From Pelotalea chapellei (GTDB lineage Bacteria > Desulfobacterota > Desulfuromonadia > Geobacterales > Pseudopelobacteraceae), in contig NZ_JAHDYS010000005.1 of the NCBI RefSeq assembly GCF_018531195.1, forward strand, positions 124,001 to 188,000: DNA of 64,000 nucleotides, read 5' to 3'. The notes beneath the pieces were generated by a model. That model was not told where the DNA came from. It did no database searches and saw nothing but the letters and a program-made list of their open reading frames with translations. Numbering within the stretch: the first letter of the stretch is position 1; the number at the start of each line of letters is the position of its first letter. A program made the translations under genes and the position numbers. Positions 1 to 7,634 of the stretch are shown one piece after another.

Positions 1-33
1 GGGATGCCATCGGTGAGGCGGGAAAGGCAACCA

Positions 34-88
34 CCCCTCTCCCCGGCCCTCTCCTTTAGGCCCTATGGGTCCACTGAGGGGAGAGGGG
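34..88. repeat. Inverted repeat, REP-like intergenic element
   Basis: A perfect 11-bp inverted repeat (CCCCTCTCCCC at 34-44, GGGGAGAGGGG at 78-88) encloses a 33-nt loop. Further C-rich and G-rich half-matches follow up to about position 140. This is the style of dispersed extragenic palindromes that occur in many copies between genes. The copy number cannot be judged from one window. It lies just upstream of the oxidase cluster and could fold in the leader RNA. Confidence 0.5.
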
Positions 89-169
89 GCGAAAGCTCCC
101 TTCCCTTTATGGGAGGACCCAAAGGGTTGGAGGAGGGTGCATTGCCGTCTGAGTAACAACGAGAACTCT

Positions 170-1561
170 ATGACACGTTATTTCAAAAAACCCAACAGCG
201 CATCACTTGCCTTCATGGTCGCGGGAGCGGTCTGGTTCGTGGTAGGCGCGGTATATGGGATGTTTTCCGCCATTCACCTGGTGTCGCCGGAATTCCTTCC
301 CGAAGTCGCCTGGCTGGTATTCGGGCGTGAGCGACCGGTCCATGTCAACACCATGTTGTATGGCTTTGTCGGAACCATGTTGATCGGCTGCGGGCTTTAC
401 TGCGTTCCGATGCTGCTCAGAACCAGGCTCTGGTCTGAACCTCTGGCCTGGGGCGGATTCGTCCTCTGGAATCTTGTGATCCTAAGCGGGCCATTGGGCT
501 TTGCCTTCGGGTACACCCAGGGGCGTGAGTACAGCGAATACACCTGGTCAGCCGATATGCTCCTGATGGTGGCGGTGACTCTGATTATCATAAACCTGAT
601 CATGACCATCGTGCATCGCACTGAGCAGCAGTTATATGTCTCCATCTGGTATTTCGTGGCTGCATTTCTCTGGACCGCCGGAAACTATCCTATCGGAAAT
701 GTCATGTGGCACCCGGCAACCGGAGCCATGCCCGGCTTGATCGATTCCATTTTCCTCTGGTTCTGGGGTCACAATCTTCCCGGACTGTTTATAACGCCGC
801 TTGCTACTGGAGCCGCCTATTTCGTTATTCCAAGAGTTGCCCGTACGCCGCTTAATTCACACACCTTGTCGCTGCTCGGGTTCTGGCTGCTGGTGGCGCT
901 TTATACCCACATCGGTGGACATCATGTGCTCCAATCACCGATCCCTAACTGGTTGAAGGCGGTCTCCATTGTCGACTCCGTTGCCATGGTGGTGCCGGTA
1001 ACGATCGTGGTGCTCAATCTGTGGCTGACAGCACGCCAACGCGGTGCAGTGGTGTGGGGGGACCCGGCGGCCCGGTTGGTAATGGCCGGAATCGTCTGGT
1101 ACCTGATCACCTGCATCCAGGGACCGGTCCAGTCACTTCCCTACCTGCAGCGGGTCACCCATTTCAATAACTGGACCGTCGGCCATGCCCATATAGCCAT
1201 GCTCGGTTTCGGCGGGTATATCGCCCTCGGGGCTATGTACCACATCCTGCCGATGGTTACAGGTCGCAGTGTCTATTCAGCCAGACTCATCAATCTCCAG
1301 TTCGGGCTGATCACCTTCGGCTTGACCGGTTTCTTTCTTGTTCTGACCGCTGCCGGACTTGTCCAGGGTACATCGTGGAATAACGGAGAAACAGTTTACC
1401 GCGTGCTCCCGCAACTGAGGCCGTTCATGGTCTCCAGGGCAGCACTGGGCATCTTCATACTGACTGCTTCCATTATAGGTCTGATCAACCTGATCATGAC
1501 GATTACCCATGGTCGCAAGCTTGCTCCTGAAGAGCTGGATCAAGCAGAGGAGGGTTTATGA
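170..1561 (+). CDS. ccoN: cbb3-type cytochrome c oxidase subunit I (CcoN-like)
   Basis: Catalytic heme-copper subunit that reduces O2 in the inner membrane. About 463 aa and 12 predicted membrane helices. Visible ligands are His58 (RPVHVNTMLYGF, low-spin heme), His201 of the WGHN motif (CuB), the HH pair at 251-252 (CuB), and the HxH pair at 339/341 (heme irons). Tyr245 lies exactly 44 residues after the WGHN histidine, the spacing of the His-Tyr cross-linked tyrosine of C-family oxidases, which argues against a nitric oxide reductase. I chose the ATG at 170, where similarity to CcoN begins; an upstream in-frame ATG at 65 lies inside the repeat. The stop overlaps the next start (ATGA). Confidence 0.9.
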   Translation: MTRYFKKPNSASLAFMVAGAVWFVVGAVYGMFSAIHLVSPEFLPEVAWLVFGRERPVHVNTMLYGFVGTMLIGCGLYCVPMLLRTRLWSEPLAWGGFVLWNLVILSGPLGFAFGYTQGREYSEYTWSADMLLMVAVTLIIINLIMTIVHRTEQQLYVSIWYFVAAFLWTAGNYPIGNVMWHPATGAMPGLIDSIFLWFWGHNLPGLFITPLATGAAYFVIPRVARTPLNSHTLSLLGFWLLVALYTHIGGHHVLQSPIPNWLKAVSIVDSVAMVVPVTIVVLNLWLTARQRGAVVWGDPAARLVMAGIVWYLITCIQGPVQSLPYLQRVTHFNNWTVGHAHIAMLGFGGYIALGAMYHILPMVTGRSVYSARLINLQFGLITFGLTGFFLVLTAAGLVQGTSWNNGETVYRVLPQLRPFMVSRAALGIFILTASIIGLINLIMTITHGRKLAPEELDQAEEGL

Positions 1562-2553
1562 AGATGACCCCGGCTCTGCTTATCGTCGGTGCGCTGATGG
1601 TCTTCTGGGCTTCCAGTTTCATCATAGTTGGGCTTCCCTCTTTGACCATGAAGGATGAACCCTCCGACATCTGGCGTCAATTGACGCCTGACGAACAGGC
1701 GGGCCTGCGCCTGTATGTGCAGAACGGCTGCAGCTATTGCCATTCACGGTACATCAGGATCAACGACTGGGATATCGGTGCGGAACGCATCGCCCAGAGC
1801 GGCGACTACGTCGGTCAGGAACCGGCAATTCTCGGCACCGAAAGAACCGGTCCTGACCTTTCCCAGGAAGGAGGGGAGCATCCCGATGATTGGCACATAT
1901 CACATTTCAACAACCCACGCTTCACTAGCCCGATTTCACTGATGCCCTCCTGGAAGTTTCTGGGGGCCGAGAAAATACGGCAGCTGACCGCCTTTGTCCA
2001 GGCAATGGGGGGCAAAATGGCGGATAGCAGGATGAAGCGTCAAAACCACTATAAACGGGCAGCCATTGCAGCGTTTGAGGCGGGGCCTGACGGGAATATT
2101 ACCTGGCTTCATTCCCAGGTCCCGGAAGTCTGGCGCAAGATGCCCAATCCTTATCCTGCAACAGAGGCCTCCCTGCTGCGAGGCAAGCGGATCTACCAGG
2201 ATTTCTGCATCAACTGCCATGGTCCGATTGGCGACGGTCAGGGGATGGCTGCTCTTCAGACCTATCCGCCGCCGCTTAACTTCACAACCCTGCGTCGGCA
2301 CCTGGTGGAGAACAAATACATCGGCGGCATTTTTTACTATCAGATCATGAACGGAGTAACCGGCACAGCGATGCCGTATTTTAAAAAACATCTCGAATCG
2401 GAAAAAATATGGGACTTGTCAAATTACCTGGGAGTTACATTTCTTGGTTTTACCGATGCCAACACTGATCCACGTGGGATCGATGCCGCCTACGAGGAAG
2501 AATGGAAAAACAATTACCAGGCACCTGAACTGCCAGGGCAACCGGGAAAATGA
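1558..2553 (+). CDS. ccoO: CcoO-like cytochrome c fused to a second cytochrome c domain
   Basis: Membrane-anchored electron-transfer subunit of the oxidase. One N-terminal membrane helix (about residues 5-27) is followed by a CcoO-type heme domain with C58-x2-C61-H62 and the family signature RTGPDL...DDWH, then MPSW as the likely axial Met region. A second class I cytochrome c domain follows, with C217-x2-C220-H221 and GDGQG. Canonical CcoO (about 200 aa) has only the first heme; here 331 aa carry two. The second domain probably takes over part of the role of CcoP, for which no gene is present. It is translationally coupled to ccoN by a 4-bp overlap. Confidence 0.85.
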   Translation: MKMTPALLIVGALMVFWASSFIIVGLPSLTMKDEPSDIWRQLTPDEQAGLRLYVQNGCSYCHSRYIRINDWDIGAERIAQSGDYVGQEPAILGTERTGPDLSQEGGEHPDDWHISHFNNPRFTSPISLMPSWKFLGAEKIRQLTAFVQAMGGKMADSRMKRQNHYKRAAIAAFEAGPDGNITWLHSQVPEVWRKMPNPYPATEASLLRGKRIYQDFCINCHGPIGDGQGMAALQTYPPPLNFTTLRRHLVENKYIGGIFYYQIMNGVTGTAMPYFKKHLESEKIWDLSNYLGVTFLGFTDANTDPRGIDAAYEEEWKNNYQAPELPGQPGK

Positions 2554-2626
2554 AGAAAAAGGACCCAGTGCAAATCTCCCTTCCAACCAAAAGGGGAAAG
2601 TTTAAAGAAACTTTTACGAGAGAACC

Positions 2627-2839
2627 ATGAATGGACCTACTGATAGCGCAACTTTTTTTTACATGTGGATCGGGTTTCTCTTTCTGATGATCGCCGGGAT
2701 CCTTCTGGTTTTTATCTGGGCGATCCGGTCCGGTCAGTTCAAGGACCAGGATCGCGCCCGTTACTTACCGCTTTCGGATCAGCGTAAGAGGTACCCTGGA
2801 GAGAAACAAGCTGCTGAAAAACGGGGCAAACAATCATGA
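2627..2839 (+). CDS. CcoS-like cbb3 oxidase maturation protein
   Basis: Seventy residues with one N-terminal membrane helix (about 10-33), followed by WAIRSGQFKDQD. This closely matches the WAxRSGQFDD signature of CcoS, a small protein needed to insert cofactors into cbb3 oxidase. The tail is basic and longer than usual for CcoS. CcoS genes normally sit beside ccoI rather than inside the structural operon, so a small structural subunit in the CcoQ position is an alternative. The 73-bp gap before it contains a short A/T hairpin. The stop overlaps the next start. Confidence 0.65.
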   Translation: MNGPTDSATFFYMWIGFLFLMIAGILLVFIWAIRSGQFKDQDRARYLPLSDQRKRYPGEKQAAEKRGKQS

Positions 2840-3117
2840 TGATGTTCGATGTCTTTGTTCAGCATGATCGTTGGGTTCTGCTTACGTTACTGGCCGGAAC
2901 TATACTGACGATCCTTTTATGTCTTGGTTATTGGGCCCTATGGCGTCCGAGGGAAATGGAAACCATGCAGGAACAGATCAGGATCACGGGGCCGATTTCT
3001 TTTCTTCACTGGATCGTGAATTTCATGCCGTGGGTTGTGATTCTGGTGATTTTGATAAGTATTGCCTACACCATCACACATTTGCTGGATGCTACGCTGC
3101 ATCTGCCTAATTGGTGA
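2836..3117 (+). CDS. Small membrane protein of the oxidase cluster
   Basis: Ninety-three residues with two predicted membrane helices (about 13-35 and 61-84) separated by a short charged loop. No heme-binding motif and no family I recognise. The gene overlaps the CcoS-like gene by 4 bp and precedes the next gene by 3 bp, so it is almost certainly cotranslated with the oxidase. It may be an accessory subunit or an assembly factor; this is an inference from position only. Two conserved-looking Trp/Pro features (PISFLHW, FMPW) flank the second helix. Confidence 0.6.
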   Translation: MMMFDVFVQHDRWVLLTLLAGTILTILLCLGYWALWRPREMETMQEQIRITGPISFLHWIVNFMPWVVILVILISIAYTITHLLDATLHLPNW

Positions 3118-3120
3118 GCC

Positions 3121-3429
3121 ATGGAAAGACAGAGAAAATATGATGAGGAAAGGGAACTGCCATCGCCTTGGGAATGGGTGATCATTACCTTGTTCAGTGC
3201 TTCGATCGTGCTGTTCGGATTGCTGGTATACCATTTGATTCAGGAAGGTCCCCGATATTGGGATTTTGGCCAGTTGCCGGATACGCCGGCTGAATCGATT
3301 TATTCCACCAAAGCACCACCCACTCGGACGGTGGTACCGCGACAGATGCCGGTGCTGCCGGGATCGCAGCCGCTGAATCCTGCCAAGCCGCACCAGGAGC
3401 ATTTGCGTGAAAGAGGGACAAGCCGGTGA
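3121..3429 (+). CDS. Single-span membrane protein of the oxidase cluster
   Basis: One hundred and two residues. A charged N-terminus is followed by one membrane helix (about 20-42) and a Pro-rich periplasmic tail with no cysteines and no heme motif. I do not recognise the family. It lies between a two-span membrane protein and the cytochrome c gene, overlapping the latter by 4 bp. The topology resembles a tether or docking segment that could hold the following cytochrome close to the oxidase, but nothing in the sequence proves this. Confidence 0.6.
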   Translation: MERQRKYDEERELPSPWEWVIITLFSASIVLFGLLVYHLIQEGPRYWDFGQLPDTPAESIYSTKAPPTRTVVPRQMPVLPGSQPLNPAKPHQEHLRERGTSR

Positions 3430-3908
3430 AAAAACTGATTCTGTCACTTATGGCCCTGTTTCTTGTGGTCTTGATAGGACTTTATGCTGTGGTGCTTTAT
3501 AACGGGCCTCGCATGAGAGTTCAGCAGCACATACGGGCATTCCAGGCGATTCTTCCTGCAGTACCACCGGGTACGGTAACCACCGATTGGCCGGATGCGA
3601 ATAGGCCTGTGCTCCAGATACCAGTGACCGGGAGCATGTCCGGTCTTGAGCGGGGCAGGGTGTATTACCATTATTACTGCGTATTCTGTCATGGTGAAAA
3701 AGGAGATGGTCGTGGTCCGGTAGGACAGAGTTATGTGCCGGTGCCTGCCAACCTCACGGAATTGAGGATCAGGCAATACAACGACACGGAGCTGCTAAGG
3801 GCGATGCTGACGGGAAACGGACATGAACCAGTGCTGAAACGTGTTGTGGATCCCCAGCATGTCCGGGACCTGGCGGTGTTCGTGCGGTCACTGGGGGTGG
3901 TGCAGTAG
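3426..3908 (+). CDS. Membrane-anchored monoheme cytochrome c
   Basis: One hundred and sixty residues. An N-terminal helix (about 3-25) acts as signal or anchor. A class I cytochrome c domain follows, with C85-x2-C88-H89 (CVFCHGEKGDGRG) and a C-terminal helix. It is the last gene of the oxidase cluster and overlaps the upstream gene by 4 bp. It is the likely electron donor to, or CcoP-like subunit of, the oxidase. Canonical CcoP is larger and has two hemes, so this is not a standard CcoP. Confidence 0.8.
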   Translation: MKKLILSLMALFLVVLIGLYAVVLYNGPRMRVQQHIRAFQAILPAVPPGTVTTDWPDANRPVLQIPVTGSMSGLERGRVYYHYYCVFCHGEKGDGRGPVGQSYVPVPANLTELRIRQYNDTELLRAMLTGNGHEPVLKRVVDPQHVRDLAVFVRSLGVVQ

Positions 3909-4025
3909 CCGCAGATTTGCAGTTGAAGTTAAAAATCGTATTGCATTGAACGCAACTTTCACCCAAATACAGTTGATACGGAATTGCCTGTTCACCTTCT
4001 GGAAATACGCGATGGAGAAGAGCAT

Positions 4026-4394
4026 ATGATACAAATCAAACGAGTCTATGATCCACCGGATGACCTTGACGGTACGCGATTTCTCGTGGAACGCCTGTGG
4101 CCGCGGGGAATGAAGAAAGAAAGCCTGAAAATGGACGGGTGGATAAAAGATGTGGCACCCAGTGACGCACTGCGACACTGGTTCGGGCATGAGCCTGCCA
4201 AATGGGAGGAGTTCCAGCACCGTTACACTGCCGAGCTGGAGGAACACAGTGACTTTTGGGAGCCGCTTTTGGCAGAGGCACGTCAGCGTACCGTAACGCT
4301 GCTCTACAGCGCCCACGACCATGAGCACAACAACGCCCTAGCCCTCAAGGAGTTCCTTGAGGAGAGACTGAAGAGAAGTACGCACACCCACTGA
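4026..4394 (+). CDS. DUF488 family protein
   Basis: One hundred and twenty-two residues matching the DUF488 family (YeaO type): an N-terminal RVYDPPD...G.RFLVERLWPRG signature, then DVAPSDALRHWFGHEP. The biochemical function of the family is not established to my knowledge. I chose the ATG at 4026, preceded by a GGAGAAGAG ribosome-binding region; an upstream ATG at 3984 in the same frame has none. A 117-bp gap separates it from the oxidase cluster, so it may be transcribed separately. Confidence 0.8.
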   Translation: MIQIKRVYDPPDDLDGTRFLVERLWPRGMKKESLKMDGWIKDVAPSDALRHWFGHEPAKWEEFQHRYTAELEEHSDFWEPLLAEARQRTVTLLYSAHDHEHNNALALKEFLEERLKRSTHTH

Positions 4395-4447
4395 CTAAAC
4401 AGCTTGATGGGATGGAAGGCAATGAACTTGCTTAGGAGACCAAACCA

Positions 4448-5305
4448 TTGAAACCATTCTGGAAGTATGAGGCCAGGTTGCAGGAATACTTCAACAAAAA
4501 AACCATTGTCCTGGGTTGGGGGGTGTCAGGTATTCTAGCTGTGGCTGCCGCTGACTACCTGATCCACCCGGAATATTCTCTTTCCCTCTTTTACCTGTTA
4601 CCCGTAGTTCTTGTTGCATGGTTTGGCGGAAGAACGACAGGTATGCTGTTTTCCTTGTTTGCTGCACTTGCGTGGCTCGTTGCTGGATTACTTGAAAAGA
4701 CATACCACGATTATCCCATTGCGCTTTATTGGAATGACTTAATGGAGCTCAGTTTCTTTCTTATAGTTTCCTTCACTCTATCGGCTCTTAAAAATGCGCT
4801 TGAGCAGGAGAAAAATTCGGCTAGAACGGATCATCTGACCGGGATATCGAACAGAAGAAACTTTTATGACCTCGTAGACCTGGAACTCAGTATCAGCAGT
4901 CGCTATGGCCACCCTTTCACCATAATCTCAATTGATATTGATAATTTTAAAACCGTCAATGACACGATGGGACATCTTGCGGGGGACACTCTTTTACGAA
5001 TGGTGGCTGCCACCATGAAAGACAACATAAGAACTTCCGATATGGTGGCGAGACTGGGTGGGGATGAATTCGCCATATTTCTACCCGAGACGGGAAACAA
5101 AGCGGCTGAGGCTGTAATACTTAAAGTTAAAAATGGACTTATGGCTGCAGTGCAGCACGATTGGCCGGTAACATTCAGTATCGGCATGGTCACTTTTGTC
5201 AAACCGCCGGCAACCGTTGACGGAATGATTGCCAGGGCTGATGGTCTGATGTACGAAGCGAAGGTAGGGGGTAAAGATAAAATAAGGCATGAGATAGTAG
5301 GCTGA
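4448..5305 (+). CDS. Membrane-bound diguanylate cyclase (GGDEF)
   Basis: Makes cyclic di-GMP from two GTP at the inner membrane. About 285 aa. The N-terminal half has four or so hydrophobic segments (about 20-118), followed by a GGDEF domain (about 127-285) with an intact RLGGDEF motif. An RTSD sequence five residues upstream is the classical inhibitory I-site. The substrate-specificity position in GHLAGD is Asp, as in true diguanylate cyclases and unlike the Ser of Hypr enzymes that make cGAMP. The start codon is TTG, supported by AGGAG at 4434-4438. No EAL domain and no obvious partner gene. Confidence 0.88.
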   Translation: MKPFWKYEARLQEYFNKKTIVLGWGVSGILAVAAADYLIHPEYSLSLFYLLPVVLVAWFGGRTTGMLFSLFAALAWLVAGLLEKTYHDYPIALYWNDLMELSFFLIVSFTLSALKNALEQEKNSARTDHLTGISNRRNFYDLVDLELSISSRYGHPFTIISIDIDNFKTVNDTMGHLAGDTLLRMVAATMKDNIRTSDMVARLGGDEFAIFLPETGNKAAEAVILKVKNGLMAAVQHDWPVTFSIGMVTFVKPPATVDGMIARADGLMYEAKVGGKDKIRHEIVG

Positions 5306-5564
5306 AACGCGAAGGAAACGGAATCCGGTTCTTCAAACAGCAAAATGTCAGTTGCTGAGGTAAAACCTGAATCCGTGACGTCTCCATGCTTTCGCTAGTC
5401 CGGAAGGCACCTGCCTCTGCATTTCTGGTCATTCATGACAGCCCGACGGAGGACCAACCGGGTGAGCAGTTTGTTGCCGCAAGGCGACGTTGGGCCCGGC
5501 TCTTTCCGGCCACTACAGCATTCCAACGTTACGGATTCAAGCAAAAGACAGAGGAGGACGATCA
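5306..5564 (+). other. 259-bp intergenic leader
   Basis: A stretch between the diguanylate cyclase and the flavoprotein. It is GC-rich with several short inverted matches around 5440-5520 (for example TTGCCGC/GCGAC and GGGCCCGG/CCGGCC). I compared it mentally with GEMM and cobalamin riboswitch cores and found no convincing match. Short reading frames here lack ribosome-binding sites. A strong Shine-Dalgarno GAGGAGG lies at 5551-5557, before the flavoprotein start. Confidence 0.4.
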
Positions 5565-6920
5565 ATGGCTAAAGAAAAGCTTGTTGTTATCGGTGGCGAT
5601 GCAGCTGGGATGAGCGCTGCCTCTCAGGCCAAGCGCCGCCGCCGCGACATGGAGATCGTTGTTTTTGAAAGAAGCCCTCACACTTCATATTCTGCCTGAG
5701 GAATTCCCTACTATGTCGGCCGTGTTGTCGACACTGAGAAAACACTTGTTATCCGTTCTCCGGACACGTTTCGGGAGCGGGAAGGAATTGATGTAAGGGT
5801 CCTTCATGAAGTTGAGGAGATAGACACAGCAGGTAGAAAAATTCGTATTCGCAATTTGCAAAGCAAACAGGTGGAATGGGAAACTTTTGACCATCTTCTT
5901 ATAGCTACTGGTGCGATTCCTGCCTGTCCGACCGTTCCCGGCGCTGGTGCTGTCGAGATTTGCGGGATTAACACTCTCCAGAGTGGAATTCGTTTGCGAC
6001 GTATCATTGACGATAGAAACGCGAAAACAGCGGTTGTCGTCGGCGGTGGCTATATCGGCCTCGAAATGGCGGAGGCCATGCTCAGGCGTGGTATGGATGT
6101 ATCGCTGATTGACCGTTCTCCTCAGGTGATGGGGACTCTTGATGAGGACATGGGGCAATTGGTTTCCCAGGCTCTGCTGGACTCTGGTGTAAAACTTTAT
6201 CTGGAAGAAGCACTCACAGGGTTTGAGACAACAGGTGGGAAACTCACCGGAGTATCTACAGAAAAGCATAGCCTTCCGGCAGATGTTGTCATCCTCGGGC
6301 TCGGAGTAAAACCCAATACCTCACTTGCCGCGGCGGCCGGAATTCCCCTTGGAGAACAAGGTTCGATACGGGTGAATCAACGGATGGAAACCGGTATTAC
6401 CGGAATCTGGGCCGCTGGAGATTGCGCTGAAACGTTTCACTTGGTCAGTCGTAAACCATTCTATATAGCACTCGGAACAGTCGCCAATAAGCAGGGGCGG
6501 GTTGCTGGAGTAAACCTTGGAGGTGGCTACGCCACTTTTCCTGGAGTCATGGGAACGGCTGTCACAAAAATATGTCATTTAGAAGTCGCCCGCACCGGCC
6601 TTCAGGAAAAAGAGCTCAGGAAGTTGGGATTTGAATGGGTAAGTACCGTGATCAAAAGTAGCACCAAGGCTGGATATTTCCCCGGCTCAGGAGAAATATC
6701 GGTTAAGGTATTTGCCGAAAAAGGTACTGGCCGTTTATTGGGAGGGCAGATAGTCGGTATGGAAGGCTCAGCCAAAAGGATAGATACTCTGGCCACCGCA
6801 CTTCATGCGGGCCTTACGGTGGAAGAAATGATCAATCTCGACCTTGGCTACGCACCTCCCTTTTCACCAGTCTGGGACCCAGTTGTGATCGCTGCTCGCG
6901 AAGTGATAAAAAAACTTTGA
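5565..6920 (+). CDS. Selenocysteine-containing CoA-disulfide reductase/NADH oxidase-like flavoprotein
   Basis: FAD-dependent pyridine nucleotide-disulfide oxidoreductase, about 451 aa if the in-frame TGA at 5697-5699 (residue 45) is read through. An N-terminal FAD motif (VVIGGDAAGMSAA) is followed by SYSA-[UGA]-GIPYYVG. In CoA-disulfide reductases and related NADH oxidases this position is the catalytic Cys of S-Y-x-x-C-G-x-P-Y. The frame stays open for over 400 codons afterwards with an NAD motif (VVVGGGYIGLEMAE), a second FAD motif (GIWAAGDCAE) and a dimerisation domain. A SECIS-like hairpin follows the UGA. Start ATG at 5565 with GAGGAGG 7 bp upstream. If not selenocysteine, the gene would be a nonsense pseudogene, but no other damage is seen. 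Confidence 0.85.
5714..5733 (+). promoter_or_regulatory. Candidate bacterial SECIS hairpin
   Basis: Directly after the in-frame UGA, GUCGGC (5715-5720) pairs with GUCGAC (5727-5732), closed below by U5714-A5733, giving a 7-bp stem that includes one G-U pair. The six-nucleotide apical loop is CGUGUU. The loop begins 21 nt after the UGA and has G at its second position. Both fit the usual description of bacterial SECIS elements (loop about 16-37 nt from the UGA, G in the first two loop bases). Recognition by SelB is inferred. Confidence 0.7.
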
Positions 6921-6971
6921 AAATCGACAGACGATATCGATGCAGCGTTACAAACAGCAGGGAGATTCACA

Positions 6972-7604
6972 ATGGAATCAGCGACCATGGAAGACCAGGT
7001 TCAGGTGCGCAGGAGTTATTTTCCCGGAATCAGCTGGGGGGCGATAACAGGCGGTCTGGTCAGCGGCATGGCCATATATATAGTTTTTGCGTTGTTTGGA
7101 CTGGCTGCGGGTCTTACGCCGGTAAAAACGCTACGACCCTCCGAGACGATGCAGATCGTATCCAGTGTCTGGACCAGCATAAGCTTTATCGTTTCCGCCT
7201 TTGTGGGCGGGTATGTATCGGCGCGCATGTCGGGTTTGTCACGGCTGGCTGACGGTATCCTGCATGGCCTGGTGGTATGGGGCGTCAGCACTCTTGTGTT
7301 TACCTTTCTGCTGACCACCCCATTAGGTTCTCTTGTTGGGGGGAATTTTGCCCTGGTGGGACAGGAAGGGGGCATTGTCGCAGGGAAAGGGGCGGTTGGA
7401 GCTGAAGGGACTTCCAGACTGCAGTGGGGCCTGTTTTTTGGGGTTTTGTTTTCAATGGGACTCGGAATGTTCGGCGGAGCCATTGGTTCAAGGGCAGCGG
7501 TAAAACGTAGAATTCCTATCTCGAATGACCGAGGGAGCGGGATGCGGCAGAAGAGTGAAAAAGAAGCGAGGGAAGGCAGGAACGAAAAACCAATATGGGG
7601 TTAG
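6972..7604 (+). CDS. Four-span hypothetical membrane protein
   Basis: About 210 aa with Gly/Ala-rich hydrophobic segments near residues 14-40, 55-80, 85-113 and 150-172, and a strongly basic C-terminal tail (about 178-210). The Gly-rich helices resemble small membrane proteins annotated YrzE or TIGR04086-like, but I cannot assign a function. A good ribosome-binding site (AGGGAG) precedes the ATG. It follows the selenoprotein by 51 bp on the same strand and may be cotranscribed. It converges on the MscS gene with only 30 bp between them. Confidence 0.7.
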   Translation: MESATMEDQVQVRRSYFPGISWGAITGGLVSGMAIYIVFALFGLAAGLTPVKTLRPSETMQIVSSVWTSISFIVSAFVGGYVSARMSGLSRLADGILHGLVVWGVSTLVFTFLLTTPLGSLVGGNFALVGQEGGIVAGKGAVGAEGTSRLQWGLFFGVLFSMGLGMFGGAIGSRAAVKRRIPISNDRGSGMRQKSEKEAREGRNEKPIWG

Positions 7605-7634
7605 TTTCCATCCGGAGCTTCCGGATAAAACCTG

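Noticed and set aside
5306-5564. Cyclic di-GMP or cobalamin riboswitch
   Set aside because: Short GC-rich hairpins exist, but the conserved cores of these riboswitches are missing.
5565-6920. Treating the flavoprotein as a nonsense pseudogene or a sequencing error
   Set aside because: The only defect is one TGA at the catalytic Cys codon, the rest of the frame and motifs are intact, and a SECIS-like hairpin follows at the right distance.
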